Origin: Flavobacterium sp. SUN046
GTDB lineage: Bacteria > Bacteroidota > Bacteroidia > Flavobacteriales > Flavobacteriaceae
NCBI RefSeq assembly: GCF_028867965.1
Contig: NZ_JAPQNT010000001.1
Location: 62,001 to 126,000, forward strand
Length of the DNA stretch: 64,000 nt
Reading direction: 5' to 3'
Position numbers and translations under genes: made by a program
Notes under the pieces: generated by a model
What the model saw: only the letters and a program-made list of their open reading frames with translations
Database searches by the model: none
What the model was told of the DNA's origin: nothing
Shown: piece by piece, positions 26,628 through 35,888 of the stretch
How the letters are laid out: each line of letters starts with the position of its first letter
Position numbering within the stretch: position 1 is the stretch's first letter

Positions 26628-27269
26628 ATGCATTTTATATCCGAAGAATTAGAGAATTATGTTGAGCAACATTCACAAAACGAGCCGGAATTGTTAGTGA
26701 AATTATTCAAAGAAACACACCAAAAAATCTTGCAACCTCGGATGTTGAGCGGTCATTTTCAAGGTCGTGTTTTGAGTATGCTATCTAAAATTATACATCC
26801 GAAAAACATTCTCGAAATTGGAACTTATACTGGTTATGCTGCGTTATGTTTAGCAGAAGGTTTGCAAGAAAATGGAACTTTAGACACAATTGATATTAAA
26901 GAAGAATTGGTTTCTATTCAACAAAAATATTTTGATTTATCGCCATGGAAAAATCAAATTACGGCACATTTGGGCGATGCTTTGGAAATTATTCCAACAT
27001 TAAATAAAAGATTTGATTTGGTTTTTATTGATGCAGACAAAGAAAATTATATTAATTATTTTAATATGATTGTACCAATGATGAATAAAGGCGGCATAAT
27101 TCTATCGGATAATGTGCTTTGGAGCGGTAAAGTTTTAGAACAATTGAACCCGAAAGATTTAAATACTAAAATACTTTTAGAATACAATAAAATAGTAAAC
27201 GAAGATAAACGAGTTGAAACAGTTTTATTACCTATTCGTGATGGATTGACGGTTTCGAGAGTTATTTAA
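26628..27269 (+). CDS. O-methyltransferase (SAM-dependent, COMT-like)
   Basis: 213 residues of the bacterial O-methyltransferase family 3 (relatives of catechol and caffeoyl-CoA O-methyltransferases). The SAM motif ILEIGTYTGYAAL is at about 64-76, the metal-binding DADKENY at about 132-138, and DNVLWSGKV later. The substrate is unknown. The last 4 bases overlap the 3' end of the convergent PAP2 gene. Confidence 0.88.
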   Translation: MHFISEELENYVEQHSQNEPELLVKLFKETHQKILQPRMLSGHFQGRVLSMLSKIIHPKNILEIGTYTGYAALCLAEGLQENGTLDTIDIKEELVSIQQKYFDLSPWKNQITAHLGDALEIIPTLNKRFDLVFIDADKENYINYFNMIVPMMNKGGIILSDNVLWSGKVLEQLNPKDLNTKILLEYNKIVNEDKRVETVLLPIRDGLTVSRVI

Positions 27270-27820
27270 TTCTTTATAAAATATCTTTCATAAATCTTAT
27301 AAAAAACAAAACCAAAAAGAGCTCCAAATAAATATCCAGTTAAAATATCAGTTGGAAAATGAACGCCTAGATAAATTCGGCTGTAAGCAAAAATTAAAGG
27401 ATATAAGAAAATCAAAAAAGCATATTTGTAGTATTTTTTTAGAATAAAAAACAAAAATACCATTGTTGCAATTGAGTTAGAAGCGTGTCCAGAAAAGAAA
27501 CTGTACGAATCTGATTGATGTACAATTCTAATTATATCTTTAATTTCAGGATCATTACAAGGTCGTAATCGCTGAAACGTTGATTTGAAAAACTCTACCG
27601 AAGTATTACAACAAAGTAAAATAACAGCAATAAAAAGAATTGCAATTCCTAAATTTTTAAGTCCAATTTTCTTGTATAACAAATAGGCTAAGAACAGAAA
27701 AAAAGGCGTCCAATAAGCTTGTTTTGTAATAATTAACCATAAATTATCATAAGTTGGAGAACCTAAACCATTAAGGTAAATAAATAATTTTTTATCTAAT
27801 GCAATTATTTTTTCCAACAT
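27266..27820 (-). CDS. PAP2-family membrane phosphatase
   Basis: 184 residues with five to six membrane helices and the three phosphatase motifs: KX6RP (Lys79 to Arg86-Pro87), SGH (110-112) and SRIYLGVHFPTD in the last third. Such enzymes dephosphorylate lipid phosphates such as undecaprenyl diphosphate or phosphatidylglycerophosphate. The exact substrate is not clear. The start ATG shares one base with the tatA stop (TAATG), so the two are coupled. Confidence 0.88.
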   Translation of the reverse strand: MLEKIIALDKKLFIYLNGLGSPTYDNLWLIITKQAYWTPFFLFLAYLLYKKIGLKNLGIAILFIAVILLCCNTSVEFFKSTFQRLRPCNDPEIKDIIRIVHQSDSYSFFSGHASNSIATMVFLFFILKKYYKYAFLIFLYPLIFAYSRIYLGVHFPTDILTGYLFGALFGFVFYKIYERYFIKN

Positions 27821-28176
27821 TACATTTGACGTTTAATTGGACCTGTAATTTCCTCAATATCTTCTTTAATTTTATCAACGCTTGTGTTTGCTTCACCCAA
27901 CAGATTATTTTTCAAATCTAAATCGTCAACACCTACACTTTCTTTAACTTTATCAATATGTTCGTTGAACGAATTAGTAGCTTCTTTTAAAGAATTGGTT
28001 ATTTCTTGAACTTCGGCACTTTTTTGGATTTCTGATTTTATTTCGTTGGTTGCTTGCTTTAAATTAGCCATAACTTTACCAAAAGTCCTTGCTGCTTCTG
28101 GAATTTTATCAGTTCCGAAAAGCATTAAAGCTATGAAAATAATGAATATCAATTCGCCACCACCTATTCCAAACAT
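27820..28176 (-). CDS. twin-arginine translocase subunit TatA/TatB family
   Basis: 118 residues with one N-terminal membrane helix (GGGELIFIIFIALMLFG, about 5-21), the hinge and the amphipathic helix starting at KIPEAARTFGKVM, then a long charged tail. The tail is longer than in minimal TatA, closer to TatB-like members; tatC is not in the window. It is coupled to the PAP2 gene and lies 30 bases after the M1 peptidase start. Confidence 0.88.
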   Translation of the reverse strand: MFGIGGGELIFIIFIALMLFGTDKIPEAARTFGKVMANLKQATNEIKSEIQKSAEVQEITNSLKEATNSFNEHIDKVKESVGVDDLDLKNNLLGEANTSVDKIKEDIEEITGPIKRQM

Positions 28177-28206
28177 AATTTACTTATTTATTTCGTTACA
28201 AAGTTA

Positions 28207-30456
28207 CTAATCAAATTTTGATTTTATTTCTTCTTTTGGCCAAGTATTATTAGTTACATCAATATCAGCCGTTTCCAATTTTGGATCGATAACAATTTTA
28301 GTGATTTTTTTATCAGTTGCAAATGTTCTACTAACTTCTTTATCGTTCATTCTCCATATTTGTGCTGGAAATTTTTGAGTTTCGGTTGTGCCATCTTCGT
28401 AGGTTAATTCTACAATAATTGGCATAACTAATCCGCCTGGTTTATCGAAAGTTACTTGATAAAAATATTTAGGCTCTTTTAGTTTTGCTTTTTCTTCGGC
28501 TGTAAAATGTTCGTTAACATAATCATCCAAAGCTTTATAATCGGCGATTTTAAATGGCTTATTCATTTCTGTTTTAAAATCTTCGCTTCCATCAGCAATC
28601 ATGTACACCATTGCACCTGGATTGGTATCACGACGACGACGCGTTTTCATGAACTCAGTAACTTCTTTAGAAGGTTCGTTGCTTACAAAATACTTTTTAA
28701 CTTCTTTAATTCCGATGTCATTGGCATCAGTTGAGTAAAACCAACCTCTCCAAAACCAATCTAAATCAACTGCCGATGCATCTTCCATAGTTCTAAAGAA
28801 ATCCTCAGGTGTTGGATGTTTGAATTTCCAACGATTAGCATACGTTTTAAAAGCGTAATCAAACAATTCATGTCCCATAATAGTTTCACGAAGAATATTT
28901 AAAGCTGTTGCAGGCTTTCCGTAGGCATTATTTCCAAACTGACGAATACTTTCAGAATTGGTCATAATTGGTTCTAATCCTTTTTGATCACCACTCATGT
29001 ATGGAATAATATTTTTGGCTGGACCACGACGTAATGGAAATTTGTCATCAAATGATTTTTCGGCTAAAAATTCCATAAATGAATTCAAACCTTCATCCAT
29101 CCAAGTCCATTGACGTTCATCGGAATTAATAATCATTGGAAAAAAATTGTGCCCAACTTCATGACAAATCACGCCTAACATTCCGTATTTAACTTGATCA
29201 GTATATTTTCCATCGGCATCTGGACGACCATAATTCCAACAAATCATTGGGTATTCCATTCCTTGATCGCGTGCATTAATCGAAATTGCTTTCGGGTAAG
29301 GATAATCAAATGTGTAGCTTGAATAACTTTTTAAAGTATGCGCAATAATTCGTGTAGAATATTGTTCCCAAAGCGGATTTCCTTCTTTTGGATACAACGA
29401 AATTGCCATTGCAGTAGTTTTTCCAGTTCTAACCGCCATTGCATCATAAATGAATTTTCTAGAAGTTGAAATTCCGAAATCTCTAACATTTTCTGCTTTG
29501 AATTTCCATGTTTTCTTTTTATTAGAAAAACCTTTTTCTGCAGCTTCGGCTTCAGCTTGAGTTACAACTATTACAGGATTATCGAATGATTTTTCTGCTT
29601 GTGCATAACGTGCCAATTGTGCTGGAGTAAAAACCTCAGCTCTATTTAATAAAGTTCCTGTTGCTTCAAGAATATGATCCGCTGGAACCGTAATGTTTAC
29701 TTCAAAATTTCCGAAAGGCAATGCAAATTCACCTGAACCCCAAAATTGCATATTCTGCCAACCTTCAACATCATTATAAACCGCCATTCTTGGATAAAAT
29801 TGCGCTAAAATATATAAGTTATTTCCATCTTTATCAAAATGTTCGTAACCCGAACGACCACCATCTAAAGTATAATTATTGATTAAATAATTCCATTTTA
29901 TTGAAAAAGAAATCTTTTCACCATGTTTCAAAACTTTAGGCAATTCAATACGCATCATCGTTTGATTAACAGTGTATTGCATTGGTTTTCCTAGAGCGTC
30001 TTTTACAAAATCTATATTGAAACCACCGTCGAAATCTTCTTCTAAATATTTTCTTGAAAATCCTTGAACGCCAATTGCTGGATCGGTTTTATTGCTTTCA
30101 ACTAATGGTGTAAGCGATTTACGAGATTGCTGATTTTGATCTAATTGCACCCAAAGATAATCTAGTGATTCTTTCGCATTATTGGTATATGTTATCGTTT
30201 CTGAACCGTATAATTTTGTGTTTTTATCGTCAAGTTCAATGTCAATTTTATAATCGGCTTGTTGCTGATAATATTCTGGTCCTGGTGCGCCAGACGCGGT
30301 ACGATACATGTTTGGCGTAGCAAGCAAATCGTACATTTGTTTAAATTTATCAGGATTTTTTTCGTTTGAAACTGGTGGTTTTGGAGTTTCTTGAGCCAAA
30401 ATTCCTACTGAGAACAGCATCAAGCTTAGTTTTAAAATTGCCGATTTATGCTTCAT
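28207..30456 (-). CDS. M1-family zinc metallopeptidase, exported
   Basis: 749 residues with a signal peptide ending near LAQ (about residue 21). The zinc motif HEXXH-X18-E is HEVGH near residue 430 with the second ligand in WTWMDEGLNSF. The GAMEN-like exopeptidase strand is GMEYP. The N-terminal beta-saddle binds the peptide amino end. The exported location suggests it works in the periplasm or outside on peptides. Long family members of this type are common in Bacteroidetes. Confidence 0.9.
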   Translation of the reverse strand: MKHKSAILKLSLMLFSVGILAQETPKPPVSNEKNPDKFKQMYDLLATPNMYRTASGAPGPEYYQQQADYKIDIELDDKNTKLYGSETITYTNNAKESLDYLWVQLDQNQQSRKSLTPLVESNKTDPAIGVQGFSRKYLEEDFDGGFNIDFVKDALGKPMQYTVNQTMMRIELPKVLKHGEKISFSIKWNYLINNYTLDGGRSGYEHFDKDGNNLYILAQFYPRMAVYNDVEGWQNMQFWGSGEFALPFGNFEVNITVPADHILEATGTLLNRAEVFTPAQLARYAQAEKSFDNPVIVVTQAEAEAAEKGFSNKKKTWKFKAENVRDFGISTSRKFIYDAMAVRTGKTTAMAISLYPKEGNPLWEQYSTRIIAHTLKSYSSYTFDYPYPKAISINARDQGMEYPMICWNYGRPDADGKYTDQVKYGMLGVICHEVGHNFFPMIINSDERQWTWMDEGLNSFMEFLAEKSFDDKFPLRRGPAKNIIPYMSGDQKGLEPIMTNSESIRQFGNNAYGKPATALNILRETIMGHELFDYAFKTYANRWKFKHPTPEDFFRTMEDASAVDLDWFWRGWFYSTDANDIGIKEVKKYFVSNEPSKEVTEFMKTRRRRDTNPGAMVYMIADGSEDFKTEMNKPFKIADYKALDDYVNEHFTAEEKAKLKEPKYFYQVTFDKPGGLVMPIIVELTYEDGTTETQKFPAQIWRMNDKEVSRTFATDKKITKIVIDPKLETADIDVTNNTWPKEEIKSKFD

Positions 30457-30515
30457 AACTTGTTGGTTTAAGCTATAAAAGTAATAGTTTTTTGTAGAAA
30501 AAATTTACATTAGAA

Positions 30516-31016
30516 TTATTTTAACATTCCTTTAAAGTTTTCAGAAGTCAACAATAAAGTTTGTTTTTCTCCAGTAATATTGGCTTGAATGATGTTTTGT
30601 TGATCTGAATTTAATTCCATTAAAGCATTATTTTCTATTTCAAGTTTAGTGATTTTTGAAACATCAGTAATTCTAAAATAACAAATTAAAACGTTGGAAT
30701 CTATTTCTTTACTTAAATAATTTATTGGTTTTGAAGCTCCATTTACTTTTAAAATTATTTTTTCGGAAAGGTATTTTTTCATCAAATTTTGATCTTCTAC
30801 CGATTCGTTTTCTTCTCCTAAAAATGTTTTTTTATGGTATTTTTTTTCTAAAACAGCGTTCATGTCATCAATAAAAATACGAGAGGTAATTTGAATCATT
30901 TTTTTCTTAGAGACATAATTAATTTGATAAATAGAAGTATAAAATTTGTGCACAGTCATTGATGTCAAACACACAAATAAAACTAAGAAAAGACTATTTT
31001 TAAAAAATTTACTCAT
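30516..31016 (-). CDS. DUF6702-like exported protein
   Basis: 166 residues with an N-terminal signal or anchor (about residues 8-22). The mature start has HKFYTSIYQINYV, typical of small Bacteroidetes proteins found upstream of M1 peptidases and annotated as DUF6702. The function is unknown. It lies between the tandem carboxypeptidase-regulatory-like genes and the M1 peptidase, all on the minus strand. A TAnnTTTG box ends 4 bases before the ATG. Confidence 0.65.
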   Translation of the reverse strand: MSKFFKNSLFLVLFVCLTSMTVHKFYTSIYQINYVSKKKMIQITSRIFIDDMNAVLEKKYHKKTFLGEENESVEDQNLMKKYLSEKIILKVNGASKPINYLSKEIDSNVLICYFRITDVSKITKLEIENNALMELNSDQQNIIQANITGEKQTLLLTSENFKGMLK

Positions 31017-31020
31017 TTTT

Positions 31021-31028
31021 CAAAGATA
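31021..31028 (-). promoter_or_regulatory. -7 box next to the 31016 start
   Basis: TATCTTTG on the minus strand ends 4 bases before the start codon; a leaderless transcript is likely if used. Confidence 0.45.
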
Positions 31029-31051
31029 CTAAATCAATTAATTTATTATAA

Positions 31052-31843
31052 TTATTTTCGAAAATCTTCACTTTTAGCAACCATATATTCAATTAACAAC
31101 AAGGAATTCTTAAATTCTAAAAGTGCCTTTTCATTAACTTCTTTAGAATAACAATACTTGATAAAAAGTGTCTTTTCGTCTTTATTAATCTTGAATGTTT
31201 TTAGAAAAAAATCATCTGAAAAACGTTTACTAATTTCGGTTTCAAAATCGGCACTTGTTATTTCTTTTTTTTCAATTTTGATAGTGTTTTTAGAACTACC
31301 TTTTAATAAATCTACAAGAATTCCGCCAAGTTTAATAAAATCAACACCGCCAAGTGGCTTCATTTCATTGGGCGTGAAAGCATTCTCAACTCTTGTTTTA
31401 ACGCCTGTAATTTCCATGTTTTTAATATCTATTTTGGGCAAATCAACTTTAAAAGTTGGCTTGACTTTAATTCTTTTGGCGTCATAAACCAAATCACCCG
31501 ATAATTTGTAAGGTGCAATTTTAACTTCATCTAATTGATTGATTTTTATATCAATATGAATTTTAAAAATCATTTCTTTAAAATCACTAGCTTTCACAAT
31601 TATTTGTTTGGTTTCAAATGCTACACCCGAAATCATTATGACATCATCCTCAAGAGCAAATATTGAAAACTGCCCCAAATCGTCAGTCATAGTGTAAGTT
31701 CCAGCAGTAACATTATTTACACTAGCCCTTTCAACGTGAATAGAATCACTAAAAACAATAGCACGAAGTACTTTAACGCGTTGGTTTTGAGAAAATAAAA
31801 CCATTGGCAAGACAATCAAAAGAAAAAGGAAAGTTCGTTTCAT
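31052..31843 (-). CDS. carboxypeptidase-regulatory-like domain protein, exported
   Basis: 263 residues with a signal peptide (cleavage near FSQ, about 19). Residues about 22-105 look like the carboxypeptidase-like regulatory (CarbopepD_reg_2) beta-sandwich that ends in the strand INQLDEVKIAPYK, as in TonB-plug precursors but without the TonB receptor barrel. The rest is helical and unrecognised. It follows a paralogous gene of similar build after only 6 bases. Confidence 0.7.
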   Translation of the reverse strand: MKRTFLFLLIVLPMVLFSQNQRVKVLRAIVFSDSIHVERASVNNVTAGTYTMTDDLGQFSIFALEDDVIMISGVAFETKQIIVKASDFKEMIFKIHIDIKINQLDEVKIAPYKLSGDLVYDAKRIKVKPTFKVDLPKIDIKNMEITGVKTRVENAFTPNEMKPLGGVDFIKLGGILVDLLKGSSKNTIKIEKKEITSADFETEISKRFSDDFFLKTFKINKDEKTLFIKYCYSKEVNEKALLEFKNSLLLIEYMVAKSEDFRK

Positions 31844-31849
31844 ACGCCA

Positions 31850-32608
31850 TTATTTTTTTTCTTTAATCAAAGCTATGTATTTAACTGCCAATTCATTCAT
31901 TACAAAAGTAGCCATTGTTTTATTCTTTGCATTTACTGCTTCAACAAATTTAACATCTTCAACAATATAAAACAGAAAACCTTTCACATAGTCTTCAGGG
32001 ATTTTTAGAGTTTTTATAAAATAATTTTCATCATAATAAGAAGCTATTTTTTCCATTAATGTTTCTTTCTTCTCTACTTCTACTTCCTTCTTAAGCATTG
32101 CTGTTCGACCTGAAAAAGCATTTAAAATAGCATCTACTGATATTTTTGTATCCAAACCATATTGATTTTTTCCGCCACCAGTTGCTGTATATAATTTTCT
32201 TTCAGCTGGTGTGTAATGTTTGGTATTGGGTGAAATTATTCCGAGAGAAACGGCGTTGATATTTTTGTATTCATTAATTCTAACTTCATCTAAAACCCGA
32301 ATTAAAGGTTCCATTTTTACAAAAAAAAGTTCTTTGGCACAATCTTTTTCTGTTAAGGCAACTTTTATTGCTTTAAACTGAACTGCCGAAAAAAGTAAGG
32401 TATCGCCAACGTTAGCATAAATTGAAAAATAACCACCACGTTCTGTAAGAGTTGATTTTTCGGTTTTAAGATTGATGATGTAAATTCCTTCTAAATCATT
32501 AGAATCTGCACTAACTTTACCGTTTACTTTCTGTGGTGGCACAATAACTTGACCTTGCATAAAAGTAGCAATTAGAACAAAAAGAAAAAGGAAATTATTT
32601 TTTTGCAA
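31850..32608 (-). CDS. carboxypeptidase-regulatory-like domain protein, exported (paralog)
   Basis: 252 residues with a signal peptide (cleavage near MQGQ, about 19). The N-terminal half has the same regulatory-like sandwich, with VNGKVSADSNDLEGI, then GGYFSIYANVGDTL and the end strand IRVLDEVRINEYKN. The C-terminal half is helical and similar in layout to the next gene (both have FSGR/FSDD-type segments and end with LALIKE or similar). The pair is likely an old tandem duplication. The function is unknown. Confidence 0.7.
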   Translation of the reverse strand: MQKNNFLFLFVLIATFMQGQVIVPPQKVNGKVSADSNDLEGIYIINLKTEKSTLTERGGYFSIYANVGDTLLFSAVQFKAIKVALTEKDCAKELFFVKMEPLIRVLDEVRINEYKNINAVSLGIISPNTKHYTPAERKLYTATGGGKNQYGLDTKISVDAILNAFSGRTAMLKKEVEVEKKETLMEKIASYYDENYFIKTLKIPEDYVKGFLFYIVEDVKFVEAVNAKNKTMATFVMNELAVKYIALIKEKK

Positions 32609-32704
32609 AACAGTAATTTAACATAATATTCGGTGTAAAAGTATCTTAAAGGCATCCAAAAAATTAGCCAATACAATTGTAAATTTATGTTAATTATTAT
32701 TTTG

Positions 32705-32712
32705 TAAATTTG
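32705..32712 (+). promoter_or_regulatory. -7 promoter element of pepE
   Basis: TAAATTTG matches TAnnTTTG, 19 bases before the ATG at 32732. A TTG at 32677-32679 is 25 bases upstream, slightly far. Confidence 0.5.
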
Positions 32713-32731
32713 AAAAAAAATCTGAGTCAAC

Positions 32732-33445
32732 ATGAAAAACTTAATAATAGCAAGCACTTCAACACTTCATGGCGGTGATTATTTAGATTATTTGCTTCCA
32801 ACTTTACAACTTCATTTTTTAAATATTGAAACGATAATTTTTATTCCGTATGCGCGTCCTGGCGGATTGTCACATGATGAATATACTGAAAGAGTTGCTG
32901 TTGCTTTTTCGAAAATTAATAAAAAAGTGGTGGGTTTACACACATTTGAAAATCCAACAGAAGCTATTAAAAATGCACAAGGAATTTTTACTGGTGGCGG
33001 AAATACCTTTTTACTAGTTACCCAATTGTATCAAAATAATGTGATGCAAATGTTGGCTAATGTAATTGAATTAGGAACACCTTATTTAGGGACAAGCGCT
33101 GGAAGTAACATCACCGGAATCTCGATGCAAACTACCAACGATATGCCAATCATATATCCGCCAAGTTTTAAAACATTAGCCGCAATTCCGTTTAATTTGA
33201 ACCCTCATTATCTTGATGCCGATTTACAAAGTAAACACATGGGTGAAACGCGAGAAACTCGAATTAAAGAATTTCATGCTTTCAATTCAACGCCAGTTCT
33301 TGGTTTGCGTGAAGGAAGTTGGTTGGATGTAAAAGACCAAAATATTATTTTAAAAGGCAAATTAACAGCTCGTTTATTTCGTCAAGATCAAAAACCAGAA
33401 GAATTAAATCCTGAAACGGATTTAAGTTTTATAGGAAATTATTAA
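32732..33445 (+). CDS. pepE: dipeptidase E (alpha-aspartyl dipeptidase)
   Basis: PepE is a cytosolic serine peptidase of family S51 that splits Asp-X dipeptides. The 237-residue protein has the nucleophile motif LGTSAGSNITG (Ser near residue 121) and GGGNTFLLV earlier, and normal length. It has its own promoter and a strong terminator and stands alone. Confidence 0.93.
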   Translation: MKNLIIASTSTLHGGDYLDYLLPTLQLHFLNIETIIFIPYARPGGLSHDEYTERVAVAFSKINKKVVGLHTFENPTEAIKNAQGIFTGGGNTFLLVTQLYQNNVMQMLANVIELGTPYLGTSAGSNITGISMQTTNDMPIIYPPSFKTLAAIPFNLNPHYLDADLQSKHMGETRETRIKEFHAFNSTPVLGLREGSWLDVKDQNIILKGKLTARLFRQDQKPEELNPETDLSFIGNY

Positions 33446-33451
33446 AAATAA

Positions 33452-33479
33452 AAAACCTCTAACTTTCATTAGAGGTTTT
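33452..33479. terminator. bidirectional terminator between pepE and tRNA-Gly
   Basis: The 11-bp stem AAAACCTCTAA (33452-33462) pairs with 33469-33479 around a 6-base loop. It has T-runs on both strands, so it can stop both pepE and the minus-strand tRNA transcript. Confidence 0.88.
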
Positions 33480-33486
33480 AATAAAG

Positions 33487-33559
<73 letters not shown>

Positions 33560-33738
33560 ATTTTTTCACAAAACGCAACAATAATTGTCTTATTTTGTGA
33601 GTGCAAATATAAAGTATAAGTTTCTTTCGATGCAAACTTTTTTTAAAAAATTTTTATGTAGCAATAATTTTACAAATTTCTTTGGCTCTAAAAGTTTTAT
33701 TATTAATTTGTTATCGTTTCTTTGTAGCGAAAATTTTT

Positions 33739-34179
33739 ATGAAAAAGATACAAAATATATCCTCCGAAACAACTGTTATAGTGCGGAATCCTGTTTTAAG
33801 AGAAGGAAAACCGATAGAAAGTTGTCGATTTGATGGTGATGATTTAGAGACAACTTCTCATTTTGGTTTATTTATTAATGAAAAATTAATAGGAGTTGTA
33901 TCAGTTTTCAAAAGTAGAAACCTTAATTTTAAGGCTGAAAATCAGTTTCAAATTAGAGGAATGGCAGTTTTAAAAGAACACCAAAAAAAAGGTTATGGTG
34001 AGCTTTTAGTCAAGCATTGTGAACGTTATGCAATAGAAGAAAAAAGTGACCTAATTTGGTTCAATGCTAGAGAAACTGCAGTGTTATTTTACGAAAAATT
34101 AGGTTATAACAAAGTTGGAAATCCATTTTCCATTGCCGATATTGGAATCCATTACGTAATGAAAAAAGAAATTGGCTAA
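33739..34179 (+). CDS. GNAT family N-acetyltransferase
   Basis: 146 residues from ATG 33739 (MKKIQNISSETT). The frame stays open upstream to 33682, but that part has no family similarity. The GNAT acetyl-CoA motif is IRGMAVLKEHQKKGYGELLV, followed by FYEKLGYNKVG and a C-terminal HYVMKKEI strand. The substrate is unknown. It ends 5 bases before the L,D-transpeptidase gene and is probably in one transcript with it. Confidence 0.85.
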   Translation: MKKIQNISSETTVIVRNPVLREGKPIESCRFDGDDLETTSHFGLFINEKLIGVVSVFKSRNLNFKAENQFQIRGMAVLKEHQKKGYGELLVKHCERYAIEEKSDLIWFNARETAVLFYEKLGYNKVGNPFSIADIGIHYVMKKEIG

Positions 34180-34184
34180 AGCCT

Positions 34185-35888
34185 ATGAATAAACTTTACA
34201 TTTTAATACTGCTTATTGTTTTTTCAAGTTGCAAGAGAAATAGTTCTACTGATTCTTCTGCATCGGCTTCGTTTATGCCTTTTTCTTTATTTAGTAAAAC
34301 TGGTGTAAAAATAGATTCTACTTTAATTTTAAATTCTAAAAACAAAGACTTTCCTGAGTTTTATCGAAAATATAAATTCGAAACGGCTTGGAATTCTAAA
34401 GATCATCGCGACTATTTTATTTCTGAAATTGGCAATGCCGAAAATGAAGGTTTGGAAGCAAAAGATTATAATTATGAAAGGTTAAAATCATTTGAAGAAA
34501 AATATGAAGACTTACCAGATTCTACTAAAGTAAAATATGACCTACTTTTAACCGAAAGTGCGCAATTGTATATCAATCATATCAGCAAAGGAAAATTGAA
34601 TCCGAATGAATTATACAAAGATTGGGATTTAAACGAAAAGAAAGTTGAAACCAATAAAATTTTATTTGATTGTATTGATAATAACAACTTTAAAGATGCA
34701 ATTGAGGCTTGTAAACCCAATCATATTGTTTACAAAAGACTAAAATCTTGTTTGAAAAAATTGAGACAATATCCAGAACAAACAGTTTTCGGATTAATAA
34801 ATCTGAGTGAAAAAATTCTTCCAAATAAAAAAAGTAAATACATTCCGATTGTAAAGAAACGTTTGATGTATTGGGGTGATTTGACTGAAAAAGATACCAT
34901 TTTAAACACTACTTATAATAAAATTACCCAAGATGCCATGAAGATTTTTCAAGCGCGTCATGGTTTAAAACCTGATGGTGTAATTGGAAGAAGTACTATT
35001 GAAGCATTAAATTACACAAGAGACCAACGTATTGAACAAGTAATTGCCAATATGGAACGTTGGCGCTGGTTTGCTCACGATTTTAGTAACCATTACTTAT
35101 TGATTAACATTCCTGATTATACGATTGTTGCCGTTAAAGATGGTGATACAATTCAGTCACAACGTGTTGTTGTAGGTCGCGATTCACGCAAAACTCCCAT
35201 ATTAGAATCTAAAATTTCTAACATTAATTTGAATCCCAATTGGACTGTTCCTCCAACAATTTTAAAAGAAGATATTTATCCCGAGGCAATAAAAGATAAA
35301 GGTGTTTTTAGAAAAAAAGGATTGGTTATTTTAGACCGAAAAAACAATGAAGTAAATCCGTGGACTTGGACTATGGATGACGCCAATAAATATAAATATG
35401 TTCAAAATCCTAGCAGAAATAATTCTTTAGGATCAATGAAGATAAATTTTCCTAATAAATACTCAGTGTATTTACATGATACAAACCATCGTGATTTTTT
35501 TGCTTTTACTTTTCGTTCGTTAAGCTCAGGTTGCGTAAGACTTGAAAAACCTCTTGATATGGCGGCTTATATCTTGAATGATACCACAAAATGGTCGTTG
35601 CAAAGAATTAAAGACACCACTGATATCAAATATTACTACAAGTTACAAAAGAAAAAACAATTAGAAATTGACAAGAAGAATGCCAAATTGCTTGCAAAAA
35701 ATCCAACTTTAGTAATAGAAAAGAAAACACTTTCTAAACCTGAATTAAAAACAATTGTCATTAAAGTTAATGATGCTATTTTAATTCATCAGTTGTATTG
35801 GACGGCATGGGAAACCAATGGTGTATTGAATTTTAGAGAAGATATTTATTGTCTCGATGCCGATTTATATTCTAAATTAAGATACTAG
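34185..35888 (+). CDS. L,D-transpeptidase lipoprotein, YcbB/LdtD-like
   Basis: 567 residues that make 3->3 cross-links or attach proteins in peptidoglycan. The N-terminus is a lipoprotein signal with the lipobox VFSSC (Cys16). A scaffold domain follows, then a peptidoglycan-binding repeat (AMKIFQARHGLKPDGVIG, about 248-265). The YkuD domain has HDTNHRDFFAF and the catalytic SSGCVRLEKP with Cys near 450. The build is like E. coli YcbB. The last 12 bases overlap the convergent second L,D-transpeptidase. Confidence 0.92.
   Translation: MNKLYILILLIVFSSCKRNSSTDSSASASFMPFSLFSKTGVKIDSTLILNSKNKDFPEFYRKYKFETAWNSKDHRDYFISEIGNAENEGLEAKDYNYERLKSFEEKYEDLPDSTKVKYDLLLTESAQLYINHISKGKLNPNELYKDWDLNEKKVETNKILFDCIDNNNFKDAIEACKPNHIVYKRLKSCLKKLRQYPEQTVFGLINLSEKILPNKKSKYIPIVKKRLMYWGDLTEKDTILNTTYNKITQDAMKIFQARHGLKPDGVIGRSTIEALNYTRDQRIEQVIANMERWRWFAHDFSNHYLLINIPDYTIVAVKDGDTIQSQRVVVGRDSRKTPILESKISNINLNPNWTVPPTILKEDIYPEAIKDKGVFRKKGLVILDRKNNEVNPWTWTMDDANKYKYVQNPSRNNSLGSMKINFPNKYSVYLHDTNHRDFFAFTFRSLSSGCVRLEKPLDMAAYILNDTTKWSLQRIKDTTDIKYYYKLQKKKQLEIDKKNAKLLAKNPTLVIEKKTLSKPELKTIVIKVNDAILIHQLYWTAWETNGVLNFREDIYCLDADLYSKLRY

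Noticed and set aside
33585..33833. ORF of 82 codons before the GNAT gene
   Set aside because: It overlaps the GNAT gene in another frame and is a low-complexity translation of AT-rich DNA.
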